Source: Streptomyces aurantiacus (GTDB lineage: Bacteria > Actinomycetota > Actinomycetes > Streptomycetales > Streptomycetaceae). Taken from it: 64,000 nucleotides of DNA. A model generated the notes under the pieces. The model had not been told where the DNA came from. It was given only the letters and a program-made list of their open reading frames with translations, and did no database searches. Position 1 is the first letter of the stretch. Each line of letters starts with the position of its first letter. Shown piece after piece: positions 19,341 to 28,600 of the stretch. The translations under genes and the position numbers were made by a program. The DNA lies in contig NZ_LIPP01000005.1 in the NCBI RefSeq assembly GCF_001418335.1, positions 36,357 to 100,356 of the forward strand. Direction: 5' to 3'.

Positions 19341-19710
19341 GCACCGTGCTCGCCTTGCAACTCGGGGCCCGCGTCAGGGCCCGGGCAGCGGCAGGCCGGG
19401 CATCTGCTCGTGCCGCGGGTGCTGGCCCCCCTCGCGGACCTGCCATGTTCCGTCGCCCGGGGTGAGCATGATGCCTGTTGGCGACCGTCCGGGTCCGCTG
19501 ACTCAGTCACTTGTAGCGCGGACCAGGGTTGACCTCACGGTTGAACCGCCGCATCCGCAGCCCGCCCACCGCCTCGCGATCGGGCAGGGACAATACGGAA
19601 TTCCTGAAGACGACGTCGAGGCCCCGGCTTGCTGGCCATAAGATCCTTCTCCACAAAAAGAAGCCCCATGTGCCATTGCCATCCAAGGAACGATCTCTAG
19701 TCTGAAAGGC
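19341..19710. other. Intergenic region, no supported gene
   Basis: 370 nt follow the recombinase triad. GC content falls towards the right end. No frame with a good start and recognisable product is seen on either strand; the right end of the mobile element may lie here. Confidence 0.4.
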
Positions 19711-20028
19711 ATGGCCTGCGGAGAAGAAACCGAGATCGAAGAGCGGCACTGGTCCTGGTGCCGAAAATGGGGCATTCCCTACCCGTGTCGGAAGTCGAGA
19801 AGAGTGACGAAGTTCAGGTACGACTTCTTCCCCACACGCTCGCGACTCTCCTGGCCCTTCCGCTGCAAGTACGAGGGATGTTGCGGAGGCGCTCTGTATG
19901 AGTGGGGAAACTGGTGCTGGGGAGGAACCGTAAACTCTGCGTGGAACCAGTTTTCCACCGTGACGCGATACTTCGGCTCTCGACTTTCTCCTACCGGAGA
20001 TTGTCCTTTCGGCGGCGGAATCGATTAA
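19711..20028 (+). CDS. Trp/Cys-rich small hypothetical protein (105 aa)
   Basis: The 105-aa protein is unusually rich in Trp, Cys, Tyr and Phe (for example HWSWCRKWGIPYPCRKSRR, FRCKYEGCCGGALYEWG and WCWGGTVNSAWNQF). Third codon positions are mostly G or C, supporting real coding. The ATG at 19711 has a purine-rich sequence directly upstream but poor spacing, so the start may be further upstream or downstream. It resembles Cys/Trp-rich small proteins of unknown function in Streptomyces accessory DNA. The paired cysteines suggest metal binding or disulfides. No membrane segment is visible. Confidence 0.5.
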   Translation: MACGEETEIEERHWSWCRKWGIPYPCRKSRRVTKFRYDFFPTRSRLSWPFRCKYEGCCGGALYEWGNWCWGGTVNSAWNQFSTVTRYFGSRLSPTGDCPFGGGID

Positions 20029-20450
20029 CGAGATCTTTCGGCGTAGCCATTGATCGGAGGACGCCAGGGCGGCCTCTACTGCAAGCTCCATCCACATCTC
20101 ACGACGTTCGCGGCCGGCGTCCACTTCTCCGTTGGCGCCCGCCTATCCCTACACGGTGGCCGCCACCGGCCTACTCGCCTTCCGCTGGCATGCCTATCCT
20201 CTCGACCGGGTCGACGTCACTGTCCACTGACCGACGCTGTTGCCCAGGCGAGTCGCTGATCACCCTCTTCGCTGTCCAACCCGTCAAGGGGCAACTGATT
20301 GGTGTCAGGGGATTCCTTAGGTTCGCTCTGCCGCACAGAGATGAGTTCAACAGGCGCCGCGAGTTGCGGATACTGGAATCCTCGTGCGCAACCACCAACG
20401 TGCTCGGTGAAATTGACCCATTAATTCACCCCTGCATTGAGGTCCATATT
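20029..20450. other. Intergenic region, no supported gene
   Basis: 422 nt of moderate GC. Frames on both strands are short, lack ribosome binding sites and give no recognisable product. Confidence 0.4.
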
Positions 20451-20900
20451 TCAGGAGGTCGACCACAGGGGGGTTCTGGCCTCGATCCGCCAGATCCCTG
20501 CACGCAGGCCTGATGCGAATATTCCCACCAGGCCATAAGTGGAAGTGCCAGGGGCTTCCCATTGGTCCGACATGTTGAAGGTTGAGACCCCGGTGTCCCC
20601 GTGCGGTGTGGTGAGCTGTCCGGTGAAAGTCACCGTACCGAACGACCAGCCGCTACTACTGCCCCCGGCGAGGGGTATCTTTCAATTGAAGAGTACCGAA
20701 GCTTCTGTGGGTTGTGAGTCGAAGGCGTGACAGTCGCCTTCCCAGCGCAAGTTGATTCCGAAGGTACGCTCGCAGTGAACGACGTGATCTCCAGCGACCC
20801 GATTGAAGAGGCCGAACCTGTTCTGTGCGTACCCGATCCTCGATCCTGTGTTGCCGCCGGTCAACCCCTTAGGTCTCGCTTCCTGCTGCCACAGCCTCAT
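20451..20900 (-). pseudogene. Hypothetical gene interrupted by an in-frame TGA
   Basis: Read on the minus strand, a frame from about 20900 ends at TGA 20682-20684 (after TEASVLFN). The same frame then stays open to the TGA at 20451 (KIPLAGGSSSGWSFGTVTF to ARTPLWSTS). Both halves have strongly G/C-biased third positions and a coherent composition, as expected of one protein of about 150 residues in which a Trp codon became TGA. Its start overlaps the end of the STAS gene. I do not recognise the family. It may be a third member of the sigma/STAS unit. Confidence 0.4.
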
Positions 20901-21405
20901 CTACCGTGCCATACACGGGAAATATGTTAACGAGGTTGGTAATTCGGAGAATCTTGAGAATTTCCTGGGAGCGTACATTATGGCACACCAGGAGAACTTG
21001 GCCGCCGTGTTTGCGTACCGCTTTGAGATCAGCAACGATTACATTCAAACCAGTCGAGTCGAGAAAATCCAGTCTGCTGAAATCAATGATGTGGCGATAC
21101 TGCCCCTGCATTACGAGGTCAGCCAGGGCTTCCCGAAGGAATGGGGACGTGTAGACGTCAATCTCGCCACCCAATTCAACGATTGCGAACCCAGGGACGA
21201 ACCTTGTCGATACGGCTAGCTGCCCAAGCTCGTACCCATCAATTATCGGGGCGCTGATCTGCAAGCTGTCATCTTGAGCCTGCCGCTTAACACTTCGCAG
21301 GGCTTCCTCTATTTCTTCAGGGTCAATCTGCACGTCCGCAAATTTTTCCCCTTGGCGGGCGGCCCAGTTCTCAATTTCCACATCGTCCCACGTGCGCCTA
21401 TTCAT
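20869..21405 (-). CDS. STAS-domain anti-sigma factor antagonist
   Basis: This 178-aa protein has a charged N-terminal extension (about 1-60) and a C-terminal STAS domain (about 65-170). The domain carries FAIVELGGEIDVYTSP and the switch-helix segment FLDSTGLNVIV, whose Ser is the phosphorylation site in SpoIIAA-like anti-anti-sigma factors. Such proteins bind anti-sigma kinases when unphosphorylated and free a sigma factor. The ATG overlaps the stop of the upstream sigma gene (ATGA, 21402-21405), so the two are made together and probably act in one partner-switching pathway. No anti-sigma kinase gene is visible nearby. Confidence 0.85.
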   Translation of the reverse strand: MNRRTWDDVEIENWAARQGEKFADVQIDPEEIEEALRSVKRQAQDDSLQISAPIIDGYELGQLAVSTRFVPGFAIVELGGEIDVYTSPFLREALADLVMQGQYRHIIDFSRLDFLDSTGLNVIVADLKAVRKHGGQVLLVCHNVRSQEILKILRITNLVNIFPVYGTVDEAVAAGSET

Positions 21406-21971
21406 TCCTTTTCGCCCTCCCGATTCAGCCCACGCTCAATCAGCGGAGCCAGACGCCTCCGTGCATGCCGGAGAGTTGAGCGCACAGTGCTTTCTGGCAT
21501 GTGCAGATGTTGCGCGACCTCCTTACATGTATACCCGTCAAGCAGCCAGGCCGTAACCCGGCGCTGAGCTGGAGGCAGCAACCGGAGGGTGGCAAGTACC
21601 TTGCGCCACTCCTCCTCATCGCTCAGTTTCTCTTCGGGTCCCATTTCTCTCGCGGCATTAGACTTCCTATGAGCTTTTTTCTCCCTCGCGTGACGTCGCA
21701 AATCGCGCTCGTTAGTGCGCCAAGCAATTCGGACCGCGACCTTGCGCACCCAGGTCCGCGGCTCCCATATTTCCGACCAGTCCCGGTAGGCCAAGATCAT
21801 TGCATCCTGGGCGGAATCTAGCGATGCCTGCTCGCTTAAACCATGGATCTTTAGATGAGCGACCAGGCGTGGGTATTCTTTCCGGAAGAATGAATCGAAT
21901 TCATCTTCGTTGCCGGACAAGACATCAGAGCTCTTTTCTCCGAATCGCTGGGCGTGCAGGAGCGTGGCCAA
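21402..21971 (-). CDS. RNA polymerase sigma factor, sigma-70 family (ECF-like)
   Basis: Region 2 is seen in EFDSFFRKEYPRLVAHL to DAMILAYRDWSEIWEP. Region 4 with its helix-turn-helix is seen in LLPPAQRRVTAWLLDGYTCKE and HMPESTVRSTLRHARRRL. The start is uncertain: no ATG is available in a sensible place. The frame is open to a GTG at 22199, but the added 76 residues look unnatural, so I propose the TTG at 21971 (TTG 21920 is an alternative). It is directly coupled to the STAS gene. The promoter set it directs is unknown. Local GC is lower than in the flanking core genes, suggesting transfer. Confidence 0.75.
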   Translation of the reverse strand: MATLLHAQRFGEKSSDVLSGNEDEFDSFFRKEYPRLVAHLKIHGLSEQASLDSAQDAMILAYRDWSEIWEPRTWVRKVAVRIAWRTNERDLRRHAREKKAHRKSNAAREMGPEEKLSDEEEWRKVLATLRLLPPAQRRVTAWLLDGYTCKEVAQHLHMPESTVRSTLRHARRRLAPLIERGLNREGEKE

Positions 21972-22373
21972 TTTTTGTGTATTCTTCGCGATCTCCAGAG
22001 TCTCATCCTGCCGATGCTTCCAAGGCTGTGGTGACCACGCAGCGAGTGTGTTGAAGCGTATCCGGCAACTAGGGCGCCAGCAGGGGCTTGAGAGAATAGT
22101 TGCGTCGGCGTCGCGAAAGCATGCCGCGCCCCCTGATCCCGCTGCCAAGCCATCATGTCGACGAGCATCTCGCCGAACGATCCGACTGTCCAGGTGCACT
22201 CAATGCTGCCGGTTTGTCGGGCTCAAGTCAGCTGTCAGGCCTTGCGCCGGGACATCTCCGCCAGCGGGGGCGACGAGGCGAGATGACAGCCGAGGGACAG
22301 TCGAGTGGCATGCGGTCGTAACGAATGTGCCGTCCAGTTGCACAACATGCAGGGCCTGTTGGCTCTAAGAGGC

Positions 22374-22826
22374 ATGGATGAACCAGAGCAGACGTTGAAG
22401 GGTGCCAGGTCCATCAGGGCCGGGCACCGTGGGCACACGCACATAAGCGCGAAAAAACGGGCGGCCATCGCTGCCGCGATCTCCAGCACCGTCGGCAGCA
22501 CGGCGGGCCTGACGGCCGCTCACCTCGGCCTAGACCCGAACCAGTCCGCCCAGATCGGCGCCGTGGTCAGCGGCGCTGTCGGTAACCTCCTCTCCCAAGC
22601 CTTCCGCCTGACGCCGAACGACGGCGACAGGGCTTCGGAGGGCAGCTCCCCCTTCCGCGCTGCCGAGATCGAGCCAACCGTCTCGGATGAAGTGGCTTCA
22701 CCGGGCCGTGCCAGCGAGAGCGACCGCAAGCACCCCCGCCACCGCAAGCTCGAGCGCGCGGCACGGCGGCGGATCGAGCGGCGTCATCGGGCCGGACGGA
22801 AGGAGAAGGGACATGACACGTCCTGA
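22374..22826 (+). CDS. Hypothetical protein (150 aa) with a glycine/alanine-rich hydrophobic segment
   Basis: The start is uncertain (ATG 22374 chosen; ATG 22347 and GTG 22305 are in frame). Residues about 26-75 are Ala/Gly-rich with GxxxG-like spacing (AAAISSTVGSTAGL, GAVVSGAVGNLL). The C-terminus is very basic (RKLERAARRRIERRHRAGRK). I do not recognise a family. It lies upstream of and parallel to the broken radical SAM gene, 57 nt apart, and might be its partner. Confidence 0.45.
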   Translation: MDEPEQTLKGARSIRAGHRGHTHISAKKRAAIAAAISSTVGSTAGLTAAHLGLDPNQSAQIGAVVSGAVGNLLSQAFRLTPNDGDRASEGSSPFRAAEIEPTVSDEVASPGRASESDRKHPRHRKLERAARRRIERRHRAGRKEKGHDTS

Positions 22827-22883
22827 GAGGGGGATGGGTGTAATGAGCCGCGCCCAAAGGCATTCCGGTCCGCGGGCAGTGCG

Positions 22884-23895
22884 ATGTCCTGCCGAACGTC
22901 AGTCACCGCAGCACCGACCGACCATGTGGCGAACATGTCCGGCATGCAAAGTGCCTGGTCAAGCCATCTTCTCGCAAGAGTCGGTCGGGAAAACTGGAGA
23001 TCACCGAACGGTGTCAGCTCACCTGCCCCACCATGTGCTACGCGAAATCAGGCCCCACCCGGGGGCACGGCGAGATGTCCACCGACGACTGGAAGCGGCT
23101 CATCAGCGACACCGCCGAGGTCGGCGTGAAGAAAGTCCAGTTCACCGGCGGGCAACCCACCCTGCACCCCGAGTTCGAGGCCCTGGTGAACCGCGCCCTG
23201 GTACTCGGCCTGACCGTGCGGGTCTACAGCAACCTGTACCGCGTGAAGCTTGAGCGCTGGGAGCTGTTCATGCGCCCGCGGGTGACGGTGGCGACGTCGT
23301 ACTACAGCGACGATCCTGCAGAGCATGAGCGCGTCACCAACCGTAGGGGCTCGCACGCGGCGACCCGCGCGAACATCGTCGAGGCCCTACGCTGCGGCAT
23401 CAGCTGCAGGTCGGCACCGTCGAGGTCTTCGAGGGGCAGCGCACCGCGCAGGCACGCGAGGAGCTGCTCGCCCTCGGCGCCGACTGGGTCGTCACCGACC
23501 GGGTCCGCAGCATCGGCCGCGGCGAGGTCCACATCCCGAGCACCAGCGACCTGTGCGGCTGGTGTGCCAAGGGCCGGGCGGTGATGATGACCGACGGCAC
23601 CGTCACCCCGTGCGTCCTAGGCCGTTTCCTGCCTACGGGGAACGCAAAGACCGACGGGCTCGCCGTCGTGTTCGGTGGACGGGCCCCTTGTGTCCAACCT
23701 GCGTCCAGAACGCGTCCTAAAAGGACAGGCCCGGTTAGCCCAGGGGCCGTCTCCCTCACCCGGGAGACCGGCTCCGAAACGATGCACAGTGGATTCTCCT
23801 TCCGGATGTGCAGACGCTCCGCCACTACACCTCTCACACCCCCGGCCGCCGCGCCGGCACCGGCGGCGATGCCGGGGCCGGCCCCGGCGGAGTGA
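22884..23895 (+). pseudogene. Radical SAM enzyme with two frameshifts
   Basis: Conserved pieces are spread over three frames. The N-terminal segment (from ATG 22884 to about LLARVGR) is in one frame. The second piece, KLEITERCQLTCP with the FeS cysteines followed by FTGGQPTLHPEFEAL and TVRVYSNLYRV, starts after a 1-nt loss near 22993. The third piece is LQVGTVEVFEGQRTAQ followed by a SPASM-like segment, DLCGWCAKGRAV and VTPCVLGRFLPTGN, after another 1-nt loss near 23402. The cluster-binding cysteines are spaced C-x3-C-x3-C, not the usual C-x3-C-x2-C. The family is a radical SAM/SPASM-type peptide-modifying enzyme. Its 3' end overlaps the membrane-protein gene on the other strand by 62 nt. It is presumably non-functional. 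Confidence 0.7.
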
Positions 23896-24391
23896 GCGTG
23901 ACATCCGCGAGATCGATATCGCCCCCCGCTATGACTTTGCCGAACAACCACACCAGCCGCGTCGCCCGCGCCACCCCCAGAGCTATGGCCGCCTCGGCCA
24001 ACCAGTGTGTCCCGCCTGGGTCTCGCTGCGTCGTATCGAGGATGATGGCCATCAGGCACAACCCTGAGATCACCAGCGTCGCGCTGAGGATGCTCATCCA
24101 ATTCCGACGGAACTGCGGCCCCTGTACAGGATGAGTGCGTAGCGTGCGCATCCGTTGCCCAGTGGATGCGGCGTACAGGGTGACGGCCGCGGTGATGAAG
24201 CTGCCGACAACGGCGGCGACGGTCGCCGTCGCGGTGTAGGCAGCGACCCTCTGTTCCCTGTCGGGCCAAGCCAGCACATCCCCGCCACCTGCGATCTGCA
24301 CAGCCGCCGCATGCACCCCGGTGATCGTCAGCGCGAGGATCCAGTCCACCGCTGGCCGTCCCACCCATCGCCGCCACAGCCAATCCAGCAT
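23834..24391 (-). CDS. Four-helix membrane protein of unknown function
   Basis: From the ATG at 24391 (a run of G lies 6 nt upstream), 185 residues are encoded. Four hydrophobic segments are visible: about 13-32 (WILALTITGVHAAAVQIA), 48-72 (ATVAAVVGSFITAAVTLYA), 92-112 (WMSILSATLVISGLCLMAII) and 118-140 (WLAEAAIALGVARATRLVWL). A Pro-rich tail follows. It lies 27 nt after the stop of the 323-aa gene on the same strand, so the two form an operon divergent from the BREX locus. A small multi-helix membrane protein paired with a soluble partner is a common effector/sensor layout in defence islands. That role is an inference here; no family is recognised. Confidence 0.65.
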   Translation of the reverse strand: MLDWLWRRWVGRPAVDWILALTITGVHAAAVQIAGGGDVLAWPDREQRVAAYTATATVAAVVGSFITAAVTLYAASTGQRMRTLRTHPVQGPQFRRNWMSILSATLVISGLCLMAIILDTTQRDPGGTHWLAEAAIALGVARATRLVWLFGKVIAGGDIDLADVTLTPPGPAPASPPVPARRPGV

Positions 24392-24418
24392 GTCGGCCCC
24401 CAACTCCTGCGCTGCTGC

Positions 24419-25390
24419 TTAGATTAGCGGCCGGTACTGACAGGCTTCCTGGAGCGCACGTTCATGCGTACAGGCCGCGGCGAAGATCGCGTCGACGGCG
24501 TAGTGCAGATCGACCGATCGGCCGTCGGTGAACGCGATCGGCACTTCGCACTGCGCCGTGATGCGGTGTGCCAGGAAGTCGAGCGGCTCGTACTCCAGGG
24601 ACTGTCGGTGTGGGTCCCGGATGGCGACCTGGCCGCTGACCGAGCGCACCACGCCCGACTCGTCCATCCACTCATCGAGGTCGGGAATGAACTGCAGGAC
24701 ATCACTCCGCAGTTGGGTGGCAGCACGGTTCCTGCGGAGCTTGCTCAGCCGTCCCCCGCGCCTGGGAACCTTCAGCGAGAGCGTGATGGAAGTATCGGGA
24801 TGGCGCTGCCCGAAACTCCGCAACGAGTCCGCGAGATCGCCTCGCGCGCTCAAGGCACTGACCGTGTCCGCCGGGGCGCCTTCGAGCTGCACGGTGAACT
24901 CCGACACCGCCTCGATGCGGTTGAGTTTCTCACGGGCTCGCGCGTGAATAACCGGCTTGAGTACGACCTCGCCGCACGAGAGTCCGATCCCGTTCAGCCA
25001 CTTGGTGATGGCGCTGACACGCGGCGCGGAGAAGCCACCAGGCAGGGCGCCGATGATGTTTCCGTAGGACAGGAAGCAGAGCGTGGTCACATGGACGACA
25101 TCCGTGCCGGCCGCGAGCTGTAGGGCTTCAATGGTGCCGTTGCTGTGGTCGAGTTGGTGCGGTACCTCACCAGTGATCTTGGCGAGCTGGAGATGGTCGG
25201 CCTCGGTGGCCGTATCCACGATCCCGACCAGTTGGTCGTCCGCGCTGCGCACGATCCGCTCGTGCGGCTCCGAGACCGCGACACGGTCAAGGAAGCCCCG
25301 CCAGGGCTGGGGTTCCATGCGGGGCTGGCCGTCTTTGGCTTCGACGACCTCGAAGAAATACACGGTCCGTTGGCGTACCGCCCCGGCCAT
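24419..25390 (-). CDS. Unknown 323-aa protein beside the BREX operon (possible defence component)
   Basis: The ATG at 25390 has GGGAGG 7 nt upstream and is preferred over earlier starts. The N-terminal region has the look of proteins I associate with DUF6731-like accessory genes in defence islands (RTVYFFEVVEA, then LQLAKITGEVPHQLD and TLCFLSYGNIIGALPGGFSAPRVSAI). The middle (about 170-250) looks like a beta/helical scaffold, and the C-terminus has FLAHRITAQCEVPIAF. No catalytic motif is evident. It is the first gene of a two-gene operon with the membrane protein and is divergent from pglW across 294 nt. The family link is from memory and weak. Confidence 0.6.
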   Translation of the reverse strand: MAGAVRQRTVYFFEVVEAKDGQPRMEPQPWRGFLDRVAVSEPHERIVRSADDQLVGIVDTATEADHLQLAKITGEVPHQLDHSNGTIEALQLAAGTDVVHVTTLCFLSYGNIIGALPGGFSAPRVSAITKWLNGIGLSCGEVVLKPVIHARAREKLNRIEAVSEFTVQLEGAPADTVSALSARGDLADSLRSFGQRHPDTSITLSLKVPRRGGRLSKLRRNRAATQLRSDVLQFIPDLDEWMDESGVVRSVSGQVAIRDPHRQSLEYEPLDFLAHRITAQCEVPIAFTDGRSVDLHYAVDAIFAAACTHERALQEACQYRPLI

Positions 25391-25684
25391 ATCCGCCTCC
25401 CCGCTGCGGTTCATTGAATGACACATGAGCGTAGGCGGACGCGCCGTGACGCATGCCATACCGGCCACGGAATGGCCTGATCGCGACAATCTCCATCCAG
25501 TTCATCTCGAAACCACCCCAACTTGGCATCTGGATCCTGCGACACCTCCTCCCACCTGGCACGATGTCCCCCTCATTTATCTGACGATATGAACACGTCG
25601 CGATTCACCACATCCCATCACGCTTCTCACGGATCACATCGATAGGCGGGTGGATCGGGCAGATGAAAGGTGCGGTGAACGACG
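25391..25684. promoter_or_regulatory. Divergent intergenic region between the unknown pair and pglW
   Basis: These 294 nt separate two oppositely oriented operons and must contain both promoters. A relatively AT-rich patch at about 25575-25620 is the best place for them. I cannot assign precise -10/-35 elements. A GAAAGG at about 25666 lies 14 nt before the pglW GTG, longer than ideal spacing. Confidence 0.5.
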
Positions 25685-28600
25685 GTGGCGGCAGCAGCCA
25701 GCCAGGCGACCCCCAGGCCCGGTCCACCTCAGGTGAAACGCTGGTATCAGACGCGGCCGTCACCGTTCCCCTGGGAGCAGGCGGCCCTCGATCACATCAA
25801 GCAGCGGATGCCGGTCACCGCCCCGCACTACGCCTGGGCGACCTTCTCCTTCACCGCCATGAGCGGCCGTATCAATGAGTGCGATCTCCTCATCGCCATG
25901 CCTCGCGGCCTGTACCTGGTCGAGCTGAAGGGGCACCCGGGCCGGGTGGTCAACAGCGGCGACACCTGGAGCTTCCACGCGCCCGACGGCCGGATCCGGA
26001 CGATCCGCAATCCGTTACACCTCACAGACTTGAAGTCCAAGGAACTCAAGTCCCGCCTCCAGGAGGCCGCCCGCGAGATCTGTCCGGGAGAACGGATCCC
26101 GCGCATCGACCCGGCCGTCTTCCTCTCCGACCCGCTGCTCACCAGCGAGCTGGACACGGTGCAGCGCACTCATGTGTACGGGCGTGACGGCTCCAAGACG
26201 GGGCTGCCCGGCATCTGGGACGACTTCCTGAATCTCCCGCCGGAGCGCGAGAACTGGCGATTAACCGAGAACTTCGCCCGGCACATCCCCGCCTTGATGA
26301 AGAAGATCGGAGTGCGAGCCTCCACGGCCCACCTCGACTTCGGCGACGGCTGGAAGCTCTCCTCCCGTCCCCTGGACGCGGGCCCCACCTGGGAGGACCG
26401 GCTCGCGGAACGCAAGGAGATGATCCACGAGGAGGGCCGGGTCCGGGTCTACCTCGTCGAGCAGTTGGCGAGCGAGGAGCAGCGCCGCTCCGCCACCCGG
26501 GCCGCGGAACGCGAGTACCAGGTGCTCCAGGGCATCGCTCACCGCGGCATCGCCCAGGCCGTCGCCTTGCGCCAGCACCAGGGCGGTCCGGCGATCCTGT
26601 TCCGCCACCGTGAGAGCGATCTCCGTCTGGACAACTACCTTGCTGCGTACGGCGCGAAGCTGACCGACGCGGTACGCCGCGACATGGTCCGCCAGCTCGC
26701 CGAGGCCGTCCGCTACGCCCACCGCCGCTCGCTCTACCACCGCGCGCTGGCTGCCCGCTCGGTGTACGTCAGTGCGCGGGAGAACGGCAGTAACCCCGTG
26801 CTGCAGATCATCGACTGGCAGGCGTCCGCACGCGACTTCGACACCACCTCGCTGCGCTCGCTCGGCGAGTCCTCCTTCACCGGGGAGCACATCGAGGACG
26901 CTGCCCAGTGCTACCTCGCACCCGAGACCGATGCTGACTTCCCCGACCCCGTGGACCTGGACGTCTTCGGCCTCGGAGCGGTCGCCCACCACATCCTGAC
27001 GGGAATGCCGCCCGCCGAAACCCGCACCGCGCTCAAGGAACGACTCCAAGCCGACGGCGGACTGCACCTCTACGCGGTCAGCGACGCCGTCGACTCCGAC
27101 CTCGACGAATTGGTGTACGCCGCCACCCGGGCCTCGGTCGACGAACGTCTCGACTCCGCAGACGCCTTCCTCGCCCGGCTCGACGAAGCCGAGCAGGCCC
27201 GTGCCGCCCAGGCAATCGCTGTGGAGGCCGACCCTCTTGACGCCACACCCGGACAGGCCGTCGACGGCGACTGGACGGTGGAGCGGGTGCTCGGAACGGG
27301 CTCCACCGCGCGCGCCCTGTACGTGAGCCGCGTCAGCGAGGACGAACGTGGGCGGAGAGTGGAGGAGGAACGGGTCCTCAAGGTCGCTCTGGACGCGGAG
27401 AAGAACGAGCGTCTGGCCTCCGAGGCTGCAGCCCTGCAACAAATCAGCAGCGGCCGCATCGTCAAACTGTACGAGGGTCCGCGCACCCTCGCCGGCCGAA
27501 CCGTACTGGCCCTGGAATACGCCGGCCCCGAGACGCTGGGCCAGCGGCTGCGCAGTCACGGGCCGCTGGGCTACGAGGAGTTGGCGACCTGTGGCGAGGA
27601 CCTCTTCACGGCGCTGGACGACTTGGCCGCCAGGGGCATGCGCCACCGCGACCTCAAACCCGACAACCTTGGGATCAAGGTCAGGGAGGACGGCGAGCAG
27701 CAGCTGATGCTGTTCGACTTCTCTCTTGCGGCCGTCTCCGATCGGGACATCAAGGCGGGCACCCGCGGCTACCTCGACCCGTTCCTGGGTGACGCACGGC
27801 GGCCTGTGTACGACGACTACGCGGAGCGGTACGCGGCCGCCGTCGTCCTGCACGAGCTGGCTGCCGCCGAGCGGCCCACGTGGGGCAATGGCACCGACGA
27901 CCCACTGACCGCCATGAAGGACGAAACCCCGCTCCTCGCCTCCGATGCCTTCGTAGCCGTACTGCGTCCAGGGCTTGAGACGTTCTTCGAGCGGGCTCTG
28001 CACCGAGACGTCAACCGCCGCTTCGAATCACTGCGGCAGATGCGGGACGCCTGGCGGGCGATCTTCAACGACGCCGACCGCACCCAGCCGCCTCCGACCA
28101 CGGACACCGTGTCGCTCCTGGGGGTCGGCGGGCTGCCTGAGGGGTTGTCCGAGGACGACATCCGCGATCTGTACGCGGACAGGGCGAAGCTCTCCACCAC
28201 GCTCAGGGACGCGGGGCTGACCGAGCGGGCGGCGGCGGTGGCCGAGGAACTCGGCGCAGTGACGGTCGGCGAGCTGCTCGACGTACCGCTGCCCCGCTTC
28301 CGCAACAAACGCGGGATCGGCGCGATCGTGAAGAAGGAGCTCAACCGGCGGCACCGACAGTGGACGGCGGCTCTCCGTCCGAGGAAGTCCAAGGCCGTGA
28401 CTGCCCTGCCGGTACAGCCGGTTGAGGCTCTCGGGCCGGTCACGGACAACAAGCTCGGCGCGCAGTACGAGGCCCGGCAGAACGTGGAGCAACTCGCGGC
28501 CCTCCTCAACCCGGAGCCGACAGGCCGCAAGGACAACAAGCGACCGCAAGTGGTCGCGGCTTGGCTTGGGCTCGACGGCAACTCGGAAATCGGAACCTGG

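Noticed and set aside
21972..22199. N-terminal 76-residue extension of the sigma factor
   Set aside because: Residues lack sigma-factor character and low-complexity Arg/Cys/Trp composition looks non-coding.
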